Origin: Cryptomeria japonica
Lineage: Eukaryota; Streptophyta; Pinopsida; Cupressales; Cupressaceae
Assembly: GCF_030272615.1 (NCBI RefSeq)
Contig: NC_081406.1
Span: forward strand, 233,920,396-233,984,395
Length of the DNA: 64,000 nt
Direction: 5' to 3'
Both the position numbers and the translations under genes were made by a program. A model generated the notes under the pieces. That model made no database searches, was not told the DNA's origin, and saw only the letters and a program-made list of their open reading frames with translations. Shown one piece after another: positions 1 through 10,391 of the stretch (position 1 is the first letter of the stretch; each line of letters opens with the position of its first letter).

Positions 1-1153
1 ACCATGCTTGAAGTATGATCTTTGAATCTTGTTGAATGTTTGTTGGATGAATGTCTTTGGTGTTTAAATCTTATGTTTGATCAATGTGTTTGTTCTTGAA
101 ATGGTATTCAACTTTTGACAATCAAAGAATACAAGATGTTATAACTTAGACTCAAGACAATCATGCTCATTTCCACATTCCCTAGGGTAGGCAAAGACAT
201 TAGGTACTTGAGAGGTAGACTCATTATGGGATTCAAGGAGAATACATAGATGCTTGACCCCACGGGCTCCCCTCCATGGCACTCACTTCTCAGGGCAGCC
301 AAGCATCAGTCCCCATGGCGAACTTAGTATCTCTTCCAAGTATCCGAATTTGTCCTTCTCAAGCAACTAGAAGGGTTTTTGGCCTCTAAAAACAAGGTAT
401 GTAGTAAGGATTTCTGTTAAGCATTACTCCTTGATGTCATGCAAGCATGATTGAGACATTAAGCCCATCAAGATACCAACAAATGTAGTCACGCAAGCGC
501 GATTTAGACCAAGAGGCCCTACTTAGATGTTGATATGAGAAAGAGTTTCAAGGGGCATCACTTCCCAAGTAACTACAATTCCCACGTAACACTTCCTTCA
601 AAGCTTTCGCTCATCAGGTATTTTTTTATAGTGAGTTAGAATGCCAAGGAATTCTAGCCGTACTCACTTTGGGTCGTCCCCTTCTCACGATTATCACTCG
701 CTTGCTAAAGCAAAGTGGTCGGGAAGGCAGGCCCTCTAATGGAGACAAACAATCAACAACACAAGCATGGTATTGAAGATCTGGATTTCTGATCACCCTA
801 AGAAGGATGAGAGCATACTCTCCTACTCCAATGTCATACTTAACAAACAAAGCAAACAAAGGTTCATTTCCACCTATTTATAAATCACTAAGTGCCTAAT
901 TAAAAATATCAAACACACAATTTGGTTGTTTCTCCAAGGCAACCTGCAAAACACATGTCAGAAGTTTGATTTGTTGTCTTTGACCATCGAATCTACATAA
1001 CACATGTTAGTAGTTTGATTTTTAGTCTTTGTCATGCGTATGCCAAGATCCTGCACAAGTAATCAGTACCAAAATCCAAAGCATAGAAAACAGAAAGCAA
1101 AAAACATCAAAAATTTCAAGTAAACTGCATTTTTTTAACCTCTGATCTGGACT

Positions 1154-1278
1154 TTACACAGGCGCAGAAGATAGGACACAAGCGCAGGATGTCAAACACA
1201 AGCACAGAAGTCTTCAACACAAGCGCAAGATGCTTCAACACAGGCGCAGAATGCTTCACACAGGCGCAGGATGTGTCC
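1154..1278. repeat. Array of short ACACAGGCGCAG motifs
   Basis: About six imperfect copies of a unit near 18-20 bp with core CACAGGCGCAG (also CACAAGCGCAG), spaced by variable AT-rich bases. The same array occurs at the equivalent place in the complete element (42755-42880), about 100 bp from the primer site. A degenerate version with CACAGGCACAG occurs near 7970-8090. Confidence 0.75.
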
Positions 1279-1371
1279 AGAATGCACTGCACGGCTCTGT
1301 TTTTGAGTTTTTGACCTGCAAATCAACTTAGAAGCACTCCAAAACACAGTAAGATGGTTAGAAGGTTAGTA

Positions 1372-1389
1372 TTCACGTTGGGTTCACCA
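1372..1389 (-). other. Candidate primer binding site, copy A
   Basis: Read on the minus strand it is TGGTGAACCCAACGTGAA, five bases inside the LTR end, the usual place for a tRNA primer site. The complete family member has the same site with two differences. I cannot name the primer tRNA. Confidence 0.7.
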
Positions 1390-1394
1390 GTTAA

Positions 1395-3040
1395 TGTGGG
1401 ATAGAAATTAGGATTCATCACAAGATAAGTAGATCAATCAAAACACAAGACATGATAATTTAATCAAAAGAACACTCATGAAATGAACCTAATTCCAAAG
1501 CACATTCAATAGAGGTATGGAAACAAAGCATTCAAACTGAAAATATCATGCAAACCATATGCTTCTTCCATGCGGCTCCATTGTTGTTCTTTCCTCTTCA
1601 ATGGGTTTGTGGATCTCACCTACAAGTGCTCACACAATTGAAAGCAAAAAGTTCAAGAGTACTAGAAACGAAAATTCGGTAGTTTGATAGCAATTCGGGG
1701 TTCATGAAGATTCCAAGGGTAAGGATTTCGAAGGGTTATTAGCTTTGATTCAAGAAAATCATCCAATTTATAGAAGAATTGGATAAGTGACAAGATTGGC
1801 ATGATGCAATTCAAATAGAAATTGCAAATCAATATGACAAATTATGACAAATTATGCATTTCCATGCACAATTTGATTGATTGATTATGACACATTTCAT
1901 GTCAAAATTGATTGATTAATCAATTATGACAATTTCATGACAAATTGAAATGCCACTCCCATAGAATTAGGAGATGAATTAGGAGGGAAAAGGAATTAGA
2001 AATTTGAAAAATAGGAAATTGAAATTGATGACAAACTAGGAAATTGGAATTAGAAATTGATGAAAAATAGGATTTAGGAATTAGTGAATTAATTAATAAT
2101 TTTTCATTTATTAATCAATTCACAAAGAGGAATAATTAGCCAATTAAATAAAGATTTAATTGTAATGAGAAGACTTAGGATTAATAAATAATTTAGTAAT
2201 CCTAAAGGAAGAAATGACAAATTAGGTTAAATGAATAAATCATAAGACCCTAGAAGACGAATTAGAAATGACAATTAGGTCTTGATTAAAGATAATTAAT
2301 GTCATGATTTGAATTGATAAATGACCAATGCGACAAAATGATTTGATTGAAAAATGCGCCAATTGACGAGGAACAATGACAAATTGATCCAAATTGACAT
2401 AATCGAGACAAACAATGATCGATAGTGAAATGATCACAAAATGACAAGATTGACAAAAGGACACGAATCGATGACAAAATGGATTGCAAGATGACAAGAT
2501 AATGACCACAATCGATGACAAATTGATCGCAAAATGATAAAATTGATAATGACCACGATCAATGACAAATTGATCGCAAGATGACAAGATCGAACATGAC
2601 AACGATCGATGACAAATCGATCGTAAAACGACAAGATTGAAGGATTGATGACAAATCGACAAGATTGATAAGAGGACAAAACCCTAATTAGGGTTGACAA
2701 TGTCCAAAATGATAAGATTGATGATAAGATTGATAAGATTGACAGGAGGACAAAACCCTAATTAGGATTGATGATGTCCAAAATGATGACAAATGAATAC
2801 GCACATTGATGCGACAGGGTAAAATTAATCAAAATCATGATTGGATAATGTTATCGACAAGACCAAATTCGAAGACGAGATGATTGAAGAATGTAGAAGA
2901 ATGACTCGATGCTTGCAAATGATAAAAATCAAGTGCGTGACATAGGAGAAATGTTAATGCGATGCAAAAACCTAAAATGAGGCAATGCGCAAATGTTAAA
3001 GTATGACCTCGCAAGCGTTGACCATTTTTGGGTGTCTACA
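1395..3040 (-). repeat. 5' LTR of copy A (C family), minus orientation
   Basis: Begins TGTGGGATAG and ends GTGTCTACA on the plus strand, aligning with the LTR pair at 34225-35530 and 42992-44297. It is about 340 bp longer than those because a tandem repeat near 2440-2760 is expanded. A minus-strand TATAAATT lies at 1765-1772, in the same context as in the other family LTRs, and is the likely core promoter. Confidence 0.8.
2440..2760. repeat. Minisatellite inside the LTR of copy A
   Basis: Degenerate tandem units of roughly 50 bp built around GATGACAAATCGATCGCAAAA and ACAAGATTGA (or close variants). About four to five units are visible; the family LTRs near 35.2 and 44.0 kb hold about one. 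Repeated peptides in minus-strand frames here are a by-product of the tandem repeat. Confidence 0.75.
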
Positions 3041-3420
3041 AATCACAAGATGACAAGATTGACAAGGACAAAGATCGATGACGAATCGATCGCAAGGTGA
3101 CAAGATTGACAAGAGGACAAAACCCTAATTCTATCATCGATTAGGATTGATGATGTCCAAAATGATGATACATGAGCAGGCACATTGATGCGACAGGATA
3201 AGATTGACCAAAATCATGACTGAAGATTGTTATCGACAAGACCAAATTCGAAAGCGAGAAAAATGAAGAATGCAGAAGAAAGAATCGATGCTCACAAATG
3301 ATAAAGACCAAGTGTGCAACATAGAAGAAATGTTAATGCAATGCAAGAACCCTAAAATAAGGCAATGCGCCAATGTTAAAGTATGACTCCACAAGAATTG
3401 ACCATTTTTAGATGTCTACA
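3041..3420 (-). repeat. Truncated C-family LTR (3' plus-strand end)
   Basis: Repeats the last ~380 bp of the preceding LTR and again ends in GATGTCTACA. Its bases are closer to the LTR at 6031-7434 than to the adjacent 1395-3040 LTR, so it is probably a remnant of an older insertion rather than a simple duplication. It cuts into the copia coding sequence that starts at 3421. Confidence 0.65.
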
Positions 3421-4555
3421 GTGGTCTAGTCAGATTTGGAGATAATAAAGCATGCATAATCAGAGGAACAAGAACTATATCATTGGATGGTAAGAATAAC
3501 ATTGATAATTTTTATTATGTAGAAGGCTTAAGGCACAATCTTTTGAGGGTAGGATAGTTGGTAGATAAGGGATTTCAATTACAGTTCAAAGATTGAAAAT
3601 GCAAAATAATCAATAAATATGGATTGGATATTGTAACCAATACTCAGACTAGAGGTAACATCTTTCATTTGAACTCTGCTGAAAATACATGTTTGATTGC
3701 ACATATTGATGAGTGTTGGCTATGGCGTAAGAGGTTGTGTCATGTGGATTTTGATTGTATTGTAAAGATTAGTTCAACTAAGGCCATTAAAGATATACCT
3801 AAGATTGTGAAGCCTCATAATCTAGTATGTAAGGAGTGTCCAATGGGAAAGCAGGTGAGAACTTCTTTTAAGAGTATACAAGACAAATCTAATGATATTC
3901 TTGATTCTATTCATACTGATTTGTGTGGTCCTGCTAGAATAAGAAGTTTTTAGGGTGATAGATATTTCATGCTAATCATTGATGACTATTCTAGAATTAT
4001 GTGGGTTACTTTTCTAGGGGAGAAATTTGAAGCCTTTGAAAAGTTCAAGAACTTTAAAGCTATGGTTGAGATAGAGACACGGTTGAAGATCAAATGTTTA
4101 AGATCCGATCAAGGTGGTGAATTCACATCCGGTGAATTTAATAGTTATTGTGAGAAACATGGCATAAGGAGATAGTTGTCTATACCCTGGATACCTCAGC
4201 AGAATAGTGTTGTGGAAAGAAAGAACATAACTATCCTAGATGCATCTAGATCTATGATGATGGAAGATAATTTGCCTCATATCTATTGGGGAGAAGATGT
4301 GAGCATAGCGGTATACACATTCAACATATTTCATATCAAAGGAGACACCAATAAGACACCTTATGAGTTATGGTTTGGTCATACACCTATAGTTAAGTAC
4401 TTTAGAATCTTTGGTAGTAAATGCTATATCAAAAGAGATGATTCTATTGGGAAGTTTGATTCTAGATGTGATGATGGAATATTTCCCCATTATTCAAATG
4501 AAAGGAAAGCATATAGATATTATAACATAAGATTGTAGAGAATTGCATAGAGAAT
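3421..4555 (+). pseudogene. Copia pol fragment: protease tail, GAG-pre-integrase, integrase (decayed)
   Basis: Remnant of a Ty1/copia polyprotein. It starts inside the post-protease segment (FGDNKACIIRG-like, with the matching 'VEGLRHNLL' stretch). It continues through a GAG-pre-integrase domain with the zinc-binding pattern (CHVD... and CKEC near 3830) and the integrase core: DDYSR at about 3980, the D of 'RSDQGGEF' at about 4110, and the E of 'VVERKN' at about 4215. Stop codons break the frame near 3951 and 4173. It closely resembles the copia element at 46.4-47.6 kb, so both belong to one family. It joins processing and cDNA-insertion domains that are inactive here. The 5' side was removed where the truncated LTR at 3041-3420 abuts. 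Family assignment is secure; the product is not functional. Confidence 0.85.
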
Positions 4556-4617
4556 TCTAATGTCAAGGTGGATGAGGAGTACAAAGTCAAATCAAAACTT
4601 ATGAGAGAGAACTGGAA

Positions 4618-6030
4618 GTGGAAATGATCATAACTAAACTGGTAACACCTGTACCAGAACATAATGTTGTACCAGTTACCTTAACAGTTTCAAAAAATTC
4701 AACAGTAACTGAAGATCAAAGTAGAGAAATAGAAAGTCAGAAGACTCCTAGGTATGTAAGGTTTAATCATTCAGAAGATCAGATCATTGGAGACAAGAGA
4801 AAAGTAGTGATGACAAGGAGAAGGTTGGCAGCTGAAGAGGTATGCTTAATTTCTCAAATCAAATTGACATTAGTAGTTGAGGCATGTAAGGATGTATGTT
4901 GGATGAAAGATATGGAAGTAGAATTGGATCAGATAGAAAAGAACAACACATGGACTTTAGTTCCCCGGCCTAAAAATAAGAATGTTATTGGAACTAAATG
5001 GGTTTTTAGGAATAAATTGAATGAAGATGGACAATTTGTGAGGAACAAGGCTAGATTGATCTATAAAGGATATTCTTAGAAGAAAGGAATTGATTATGAT
5101 GAAACTTTTGCTCTGATAGCTAGGATTGAAGCTATGAGATTATTTCTTTCTTATGCTGCCCATAAGAAATATAAGGTTTATCAGATGGATGTTAAGTGTG
5201 AATTTCTAAATGGACATCTTGAAGAGGAAGTCTACATTGAGCAGCCTGATGGATTTTCACTTTCAGATGACAGTATCATGGTTTGCAGATTGAGGAAATC
5301 TTTCTATGGATTGAAGCAAGCCCCTAGAGCTTGGTATGCCAGATTGGACAAATATCTTTTAAAGCTTGGTTTCACTAAAGGTAATGCTGATAGTAACTTG
5401 TATTATAAGATCACTAATGATGACATATTTATTGTTGAGGTCTTTTTTGATAAAGGTATTTTCTTAGGTTTGAAGATTACTTAGATTGATAAAGGTATTT
5501 TCATCTGTCAAACTAAGTATGCTACAGAGTTGTTGAAAAAATTTGGTATGGAAAATTCTAAACCAGTTGGTACTCCTATAGTTAAAAGTGAGAAATTGAC
5601 AAAGAAAGACGTATCAACTCTGGTAAATCCTACAAGGTATAAATCTATGATTGGAGGTCTATTATATTTTACTCGGACTAGACTGGATATAATGAATGCA
5701 ATTTGTATTGTATTAAGATATCAGAGTGATCCTAAAGAGAATCATGAGAGTGTAGTGAAAAGGATTTTCAGATATTTACAAGGAACAACTGAATATGGTT
5801 TGTGGTATCCTAAAGATGATGACTTTACACTATGTGCATATACAGATGCAGACTGGGCTAGAGATATAGATGACCAGAAAAGCACATCCAGTGGAGCTTC
5901 CTTTCTTGGAAAGAAACTTGTTTCATGGATTAACAAGAAATAGTCATGTACTTCTTTATCTACTGTTGAAGCTGAGTATGTTGTTGCTATAGCTAGGAAT
6001 CTAGAAATCATCAGAGCAATGTTAACATTA
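4618..6030 (+). pseudogene. Copia pol fragment: reverse transcriptase and RNase H (decayed)
   Basis: Continues the copia fragment. The RT_2-type domain shows 'NVIGTKWVFRNKLNEDG' near 4980-5030, '[13 protein letters not shown]' near 5178-5210 and '[11 protein letters not shown]' near 5308-5340. The catalytic YVDD region is lost: the sequence reads '[13 protein letters not shown]' at about 5437-5475 and a neighbouring phrase is repeated, so a small deletion removed it. RNase H is recognisable by 'YTDADWA' near 5838, 'KSTSSGASF' and 'TVEAEY' near 5965. Stops occur at 5077, 5482 and 5941. The fragment ends where LTR-like sequence begins at about 6030, so the 3' LTR of this copia is missing. Confidence 0.85.
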
Positions 6031-7434
6031 GCCTAGTTCAATCATGAAAACTCAATTGCAATGACCAATCCTAATTACATTCAATGAAAACATGAAAACA
6101 AGACATTCAAAATGAAATCTAAGCAAACCAAATGCAGATGTCTCCTTCATGTGGCTCCATTGTCCTTCTTTCTCCTTCAAATTGCTTTTTTTTGTGGATC
6201 TCACCTACAAGTGCATACACATGAGATGAAAGCAAGATTGACAAGATAGCATGACAACATAAGGTACTAGAAGCATGATTGATTCGACCAAGGCTTTGAT
6301 TGAAGAAATTCATCCAATTTATAGACAAATTGGAGAAAAGAAAAGATTAGCATGAAAGTGATTCGAATGGAAATTCAAATCAAGAATAGCAAAATTATGA
6401 CAAGTGTATGACAAATTGCTATGCAAGGATTTATGACAATTTATGACAAATTGCAATGCAAGAATTTATGACAAGTTTTTGAAATAGAAATGGACATTAG
6501 AAGCAATTAGAAAATTAGGTTAGAAATAATGACTTGGAATTTAGGAAATTGATGAAAATTAGGTAAATTAATTAATAATTTCTCATTCATTAATTAATTT
6601 ACAAAACTAGGAGGAATTAATTAGCCAATTAAATAAACATTTAATTGTGACAAGAAGACTTAGGATAAATAAATAAATCAATTATCCTAAAGAGAAAATG
6701 GAGAGAAAATGACAAACAAGGTTAAATGAATAAATCATAAAACCCTAGAAGAAAAATTAGAAATGCAAGGATGACAATTAGGTCTCGATGTAAGATTGAT
6801 TTGATGTCGATTCGATCATGATTTTGAATTGATAAATGATTTGATTGATAAATACGCCAAGGAACAATGACAAATTGATCCAAATTGACATGATTGAGAA
6901 AGACGACGATTGATGACAAATTGATCGCAAGACGACGAGATTGAAAATAAAAACAATCGATGACAAATCGATCGCAAAACGACAAGATTGATAAGAGGAC
7001 AATGATCGATGACAAATCGATCGCAAAATGACAAGATTGAAAATGACAACGATCAATGACAAATCGATCGCAAAATGACAAGATTGATAAGAGGACAACG
7101 ACCGATGACAAATCGATTGCAAAATGACAAGATTGATAAGAGGACAAAACCCTAATTAGGATTGATGATGTCCAAAATGATAACAAATGAGCATGCACAT
7201 TGATGCGATAGGATAAGATTGACCAAAATCATGACTGAAGATTGTTGTCGACAAGACCAAATTCGAGAGCGAGATAAATGAAGAATGCAAAAGAAGGACT
7301 CGATGCTCGCAAATGATAAAAACCAAGTACATGACATAGAAGAAATGTTAATGCAACGCAAAAACCCTAAAATAAGGCAATGTGCAAATGTTAAAGTATG
7401 ATTCCACAAGCATTGACCAGTTTTAGACGTCTAC
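6031..7434 (-). repeat. 3' LTR of a C-family relative (copy B), minus orientation
   Basis: Aligns with the C-family LTR from the 'CAATCATGAAAACTCA' segment through to the end GACGTCTACA; the first ~60 bp of the LTR are missing. It is followed at 7435 by the minus-strand PPT complement (TTTTGCCACTCTTTGAG), which shows it is a 3' LTR with the body of the element to the right. Divergence from the 34-44 kb LTRs is clearly higher than between those two, so this copy is older. Confidence 0.75.
6895..7150. repeat. Minisatellite inside the LTR of copy B
   Basis: Four to five units of about 49 bp with the core ATCGATGACAAATCGATCGC followed by AAAATGACAAGATTGATAAG. It is the same unit as at 2440-2760. 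Open frames on the minus strand here (repeated 'SICHRS'-like peptides) come from the repeat and are not genes. Confidence 0.8.
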
Positions 7435-7523
7435 ATTTTGCCACTCTTTGAGACAATGTGATATTAAGCGTTGTTTCAAAGAAAAATAATGAAAATGCCA
7501 CAGACAATGACAATGACATATGC

Positions 7524-7577
7524 ATGCCCCCTCGAGGAATTGGTCGGAAACATCCAGAAAAGAGGCCAATTGATCGA
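7524..7577 (-). other. Stem-loop followed by GGGGGCAT, copy B
   Basis: Minus strand: TCGATCAATTGGCC (7577-7564), a loop of about 18 bases, then GACCAATTCCTCGA (7545-7532), immediately followed by GGGGGCAT (7531-7524). Eleven of 14 stem positions are Watson-Crick pairs and one more can be a G-U pair. It lies about 90 bp upstream of the 3' LTR in the element's own sense. Equivalent structures are at 35619-35672, 44716-44756, 52815-52868 and 25478-25536. Confidence 0.7.
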
Positions 7578-7719
7578 TAATAATGATAGAACACGATAGG
7601 AGCAAACAGACTGACAATCGGAGACCAGATGCACGAAGGACAAGCAATTGAAGGTGCAAAAGACTGCAACCAGCAGAAGATGGAGAGGGTGCACATCCAT
7701 CTATGCATTGACAAAGATC

Positions 7720-7726
7720 TATAAAT
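7720..7726 (+). promoter_or_regulatory. TATA box of an antisense transcription unit (copy B)
   Basis: TATAAAT on the plus strand, antisense to the element, about 140 bp past the conserved stem-loop. The related element E4 has TATAAAT at 53025 in the matching position, and in both cases a homologous first coding exon follows. Transcription would be expected to start about 30 bp downstream. Confidence 0.5.
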
Positions 7727-7745
7727 GAGACAAAGAGAGTGAAAA

Positions 7746-7886
7746 ATGCTCATTTGCACTAGCCAAAGAGGAGGATTTGTTGTTCTGGAAAAGGACACTT
7801 GTAGAGAGATGGCGAACATTCCAATGGCAGATCACCTCGGGGAACATGTACGCACCTACAGACAACTGGACGATGCGGGAGCAGCA
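7746..7886 (+). CDS. First exon of an antisense extra ORF (partial)
   Basis: Open frame of 47 codons on the strand opposite to its host element, ending exactly at a GT splice-donor candidate (GCAGCA|GTATGT, donor at 7887). The last ~28 residues ('MANIPMADHLGEHVRTYR', then 'QLDDAGAA') align with the frame at 53129-53203 in E4 ('MPVPITEHRFE', then 'VRRFQWPDDYGPA'), which also ends in phase 0 at a GT. In E4 this frame leads by splicing into a plant mobile domain; here the rest is lost and only intron-like and leader-like sequence follows. The true start may be the internal ATG at 7809, because 7746 is only 26 bp from the TATA box. Function is unknown apart from the link to E4. Confidence 0.45.
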
Positions 7887-8296
7887 GTATGTATCTCAAA
7901 AACCCATATTGTCAATTTTATGATTTTGACTTGCTTGCGAGACATTGCGGGGCCCACAGAAAATGCAGAAAGTGACTTTTGTGCCTGTGTGAGTGCATCC
8001 TGTGCTTGTGTAGGGTATCCTACACTTGTGTAGGGTACACAGGCACAAGTTGATGCAACACAGGCACAGGATAGAGCACACAGGTGTAGTTGTTCCCTAG
8101 GAAGTCAATTTTGGTCAAAAACAACATGCGAAGGGTCCAAAAAGGGGGATAAGGGTAGGATAGGTCAAAATAGATTAAAAAAACCCTGATTTGTACATGA
8201 AACAAGGAAATGCAGCCCATAGGAGCAAACCCTAAAACTGACAAAATGTGCCCCAATTGTGATGTAGAGTTGACAGTATCCATTGATCACGCGGGA
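7887..8296. other. Intron-like and leader-like remnant of copy B
   Basis: No coding region is recognised. It opens with a candidate 5' splice site and then contains a degenerate array of CACAGGCACAG/GTGCCTGTGTG motifs in both orientations (about 7975-8090), like the leader arrays at 1154-1278 and 42755-42880. This suggests that the body of copy B was deleted and its 3' and 5' untranslated parts were brought together. Confidence 0.4.
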
Positions 8297-9233
8297 GAAC
8301 TGACCTGACTATTGGTGATGAGGAGAGATTTGTGTCATACCAAAGGAGATGAAGAGCCCTTGCAAAGGAAGAATTTGTTCAAGACTAGATGTAAGGTATC
8401 TGGTAAGTGTTGTAAAGTTGTTATCGATAGTGGTAGTTCAGATAATCTTGTTTCAGAAGAGATGGTGAATAAGTTGAATTTGGAGAGATTGAAACACCCT
8501 AAGCCTTATCAGATAGCATGAATTAAGGATGAATATAAGTTGTTAGTAAGTGAGAAATGTTTGGTGAAATTGAAAATTGGGAATTATCATGATGAAGTCT
8601 TGTGCGATATTATGCCTATGGATATTTGTCATCATTTGTTAGGTAGACCTTGGAAGTTTGATAGACAGGTAGTACATGATGGGAGAAAGAATGCTTACAC
8701 TATTGTGGCCAATGGGATGAAGCAAACCTTTTTACCTTTGGAGGAACCTTTGAAGAATGAAGTCTGTACGATTGCTAGAATCTGTTTGGTAGATGGAAGG
8801 AAATTCCTGGATGGATTGAGACATGAGAATGTATGTTTTGCCTTAATTCCTAGGAAGACTGAGAAACCAGAACCGGAGGGAGAACAACCAAAAGAGATAA
8901 AATATTTACTGACAGAATATGAAGACATCATTTTAGATAATTTACCTGATGGATTGTCACCTGTGAGAAGTATTAGTCATTGCATGGAATTGGTTCCCAG
9001 AGCTAGTTTTCCTAACAAAGTTGCACACTGGTTGACATCAGCAGAGAAGGAAGAGCTGAATAGACAAGTATAGGAGCTAGTGAAGAAAATTTTGATCAGG
9101 TAAAGTCTGAGCCCTTGTGCAGTACCAACATTATTAGCACCTAAGAAGAATGGAGAGTGGAGAATGTCTACTATTTCCAGAGCAATAAATAAGATCACAG
9201 TGAAATACCAGTTTCCTTTGCCTAGGATAGATG
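8297..9233 (+). pseudogene. Ty3/gypsy chromovirus-like protease and start of RT (fragment)
   Basis: The translation follows the order typical of plant chromoviruses. 'NLFKTRCKVSGK' (about 8366) precedes a retropepsin domain with active site 'VVIDSGSSDNLVS' (8420-8458) and the late motif 'HHLLGRPWKFD' (about 8630). A linker then leads into the RT N-terminus ('LPDGLSPVRSISHCMELVP', then '[19 protein letters not shown]' near 9140-9190). Stop codons occur at 8519, 9071 and 9100. The reading ends at 'FPLPRIDV' where a copia-type LTR begins at 9234, so the RT core and everything after it are absent. It differs from the Tat elements in this window and would be inactive. No LTR for it is visible. Confidence 0.8.
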
Positions 9234-10328
9234 TGTTGGGATCCAAGAACACTGAGAGGGGGGGGTGAATCAGTGTTTCGTCAGTAACACAAGATTTTAT
9301 CCTTTTATACCATACACATATAAACCGGTAAACAAATAAATAGATAACATGAAGAAAGTAAACCATACACATAAATGAACACCATAACACACATAATTTG
9401 TACGTGGAAAACCTCAAAGAGGAAAAACCACGGTGGGATTTGTGACCCACAATATCAGTTCACTGGCCATATGAAAGGATATTACATATAATGGGGGCCT
9501 GCACATGTAGGAAGGAACATTTCCTAGAGCATACTGCTTATCACTAAAGAGTCTCACTGACTACAAGCTTCTTGCTAAATTAAAACAATAAAATTGAACT
9601 AAAAAATGCATTTTCTATGCCACATAGAGTTTCGGTTCTAGCTTTGCTCTATACCGGTTCATAAACCCTGAACACTACTACTAGTATCTCTTCTCCTCCA
9701 AGAATGCTTTCCAAGATATCTACAGATCATTGCATGATATAAAACTTGCATACAAATGATCTACATACATATACTTCCTATTATACAATTCTGCTATATT
9801 CTCCTATGCCCCATCCTATGTCATATCCTTATCACATATTTCAAAATGACCTTGCAGACTAACCTATATACCCATTACAAACAATATGCCTTATGTCGGC
9901 TTACAATGCTTTTAGAAAATTTATTCAATGTCGGCCTTGACAATAATTACAAAATGATTTACTAAATAAATCTCCCTTGATGTCGACTTCCTTCAAGTAC
10001 AAATGTCAATGTTGGTGTTGACGTTGGTGTCGGTGTCTATGTAGCCCTGAATGCTCCAAAGCTAGTGTCTACTGGTATATGCCTCCTAATGCTAGTAAAT
10101 GATTTCCATCTAAACTTGTTGCCAACAATGACAACAAAATGGATCTGATGAGTGTCAATTGCCAACAATATGCCCCTTTGACATTGATGGCAACACTCAT
10201 GTGAAAAATGGATTCCCTATCGGTTCAACTGAATTATGCCCCCTCTGAGCAATATACTCCTTCTGATATCCTGATATCCTTCCCATGTGATCTTGTCTAA
10301 TTTTTCTGATAATTTTCACCTATATACA
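9234..10328 (-). repeat. 3' LTR (copia-type), minus orientation
   Basis: Starts TGTTGGGATCC and ends CTATATACA on the plus strand. On the minus strand its 3' end carries the C-rich stretch (complement of GAGAGGGGGGGTGAATC) that all copia LTRs here share. It is adjacent to a PPT on its right side (10329-10345), so the element body is to the right. Its first ~1 kb resembles the split LTR at 16217-16479 plus 51055-51349. It interrupts the chromovirus fragment. Confidence 0.75.
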
Positions 10329-10345
10329 TACTCCCCCTTTGGCAT
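10329..10345 (-). other. Polypurine tract of the minus-strand copia-type element
   Basis: Minus strand: GCCAAAGGGGGAG directly before the LTR start TGTATATAGG. A purine run at this position primes plus-strand cDNA synthesis. A similar GGGGGAG run is found before the LTRs at 16071 and, more diverged, 49789. Confidence 0.7.
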
Positions 10346-10391
10346 CAATGCCAAAGACTTGTGAAAGAATAAATGAATACTGTTAATTTCA

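Larger units (their letters stand above)
1..1394 (-). mobile_element. Leader (5' internal region) of a C-family gypsy element, copy A
   Basis: This stretch is a close copy of 41330-42991, the 5' untranslated internal region of the complete element at 34225-44297. The order of blocks is the same: a segment around 250-300, the block holding TATGCTCTC in reverse complement (786-823), a CACAGGCGCAG-type array, and a primer site next to the LTR. Coding is on the minus strand, so the body of the element lies to the left of the window. No gene is seen here; short open frames on either strand are not conserved as proteins. Confidence 0.8.

Noticed and set aside
2240-2700. Overlapping minus-strand open frames with repeated 'SICHRS'-like peptides
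   Set aside because: They follow the LTR minisatellite unit and recur at 6722-7198; tandem DNA, not coding selection, keeps them open.
3041-3420. Simple internal duplication of the copy A LTR
   Set aside because: The piece is closer in sequence to the LTR at 6031-7434 than to the adjacent LTR, so a separate older remnant fits better, although I cannot exclude duplication followed by conversion.
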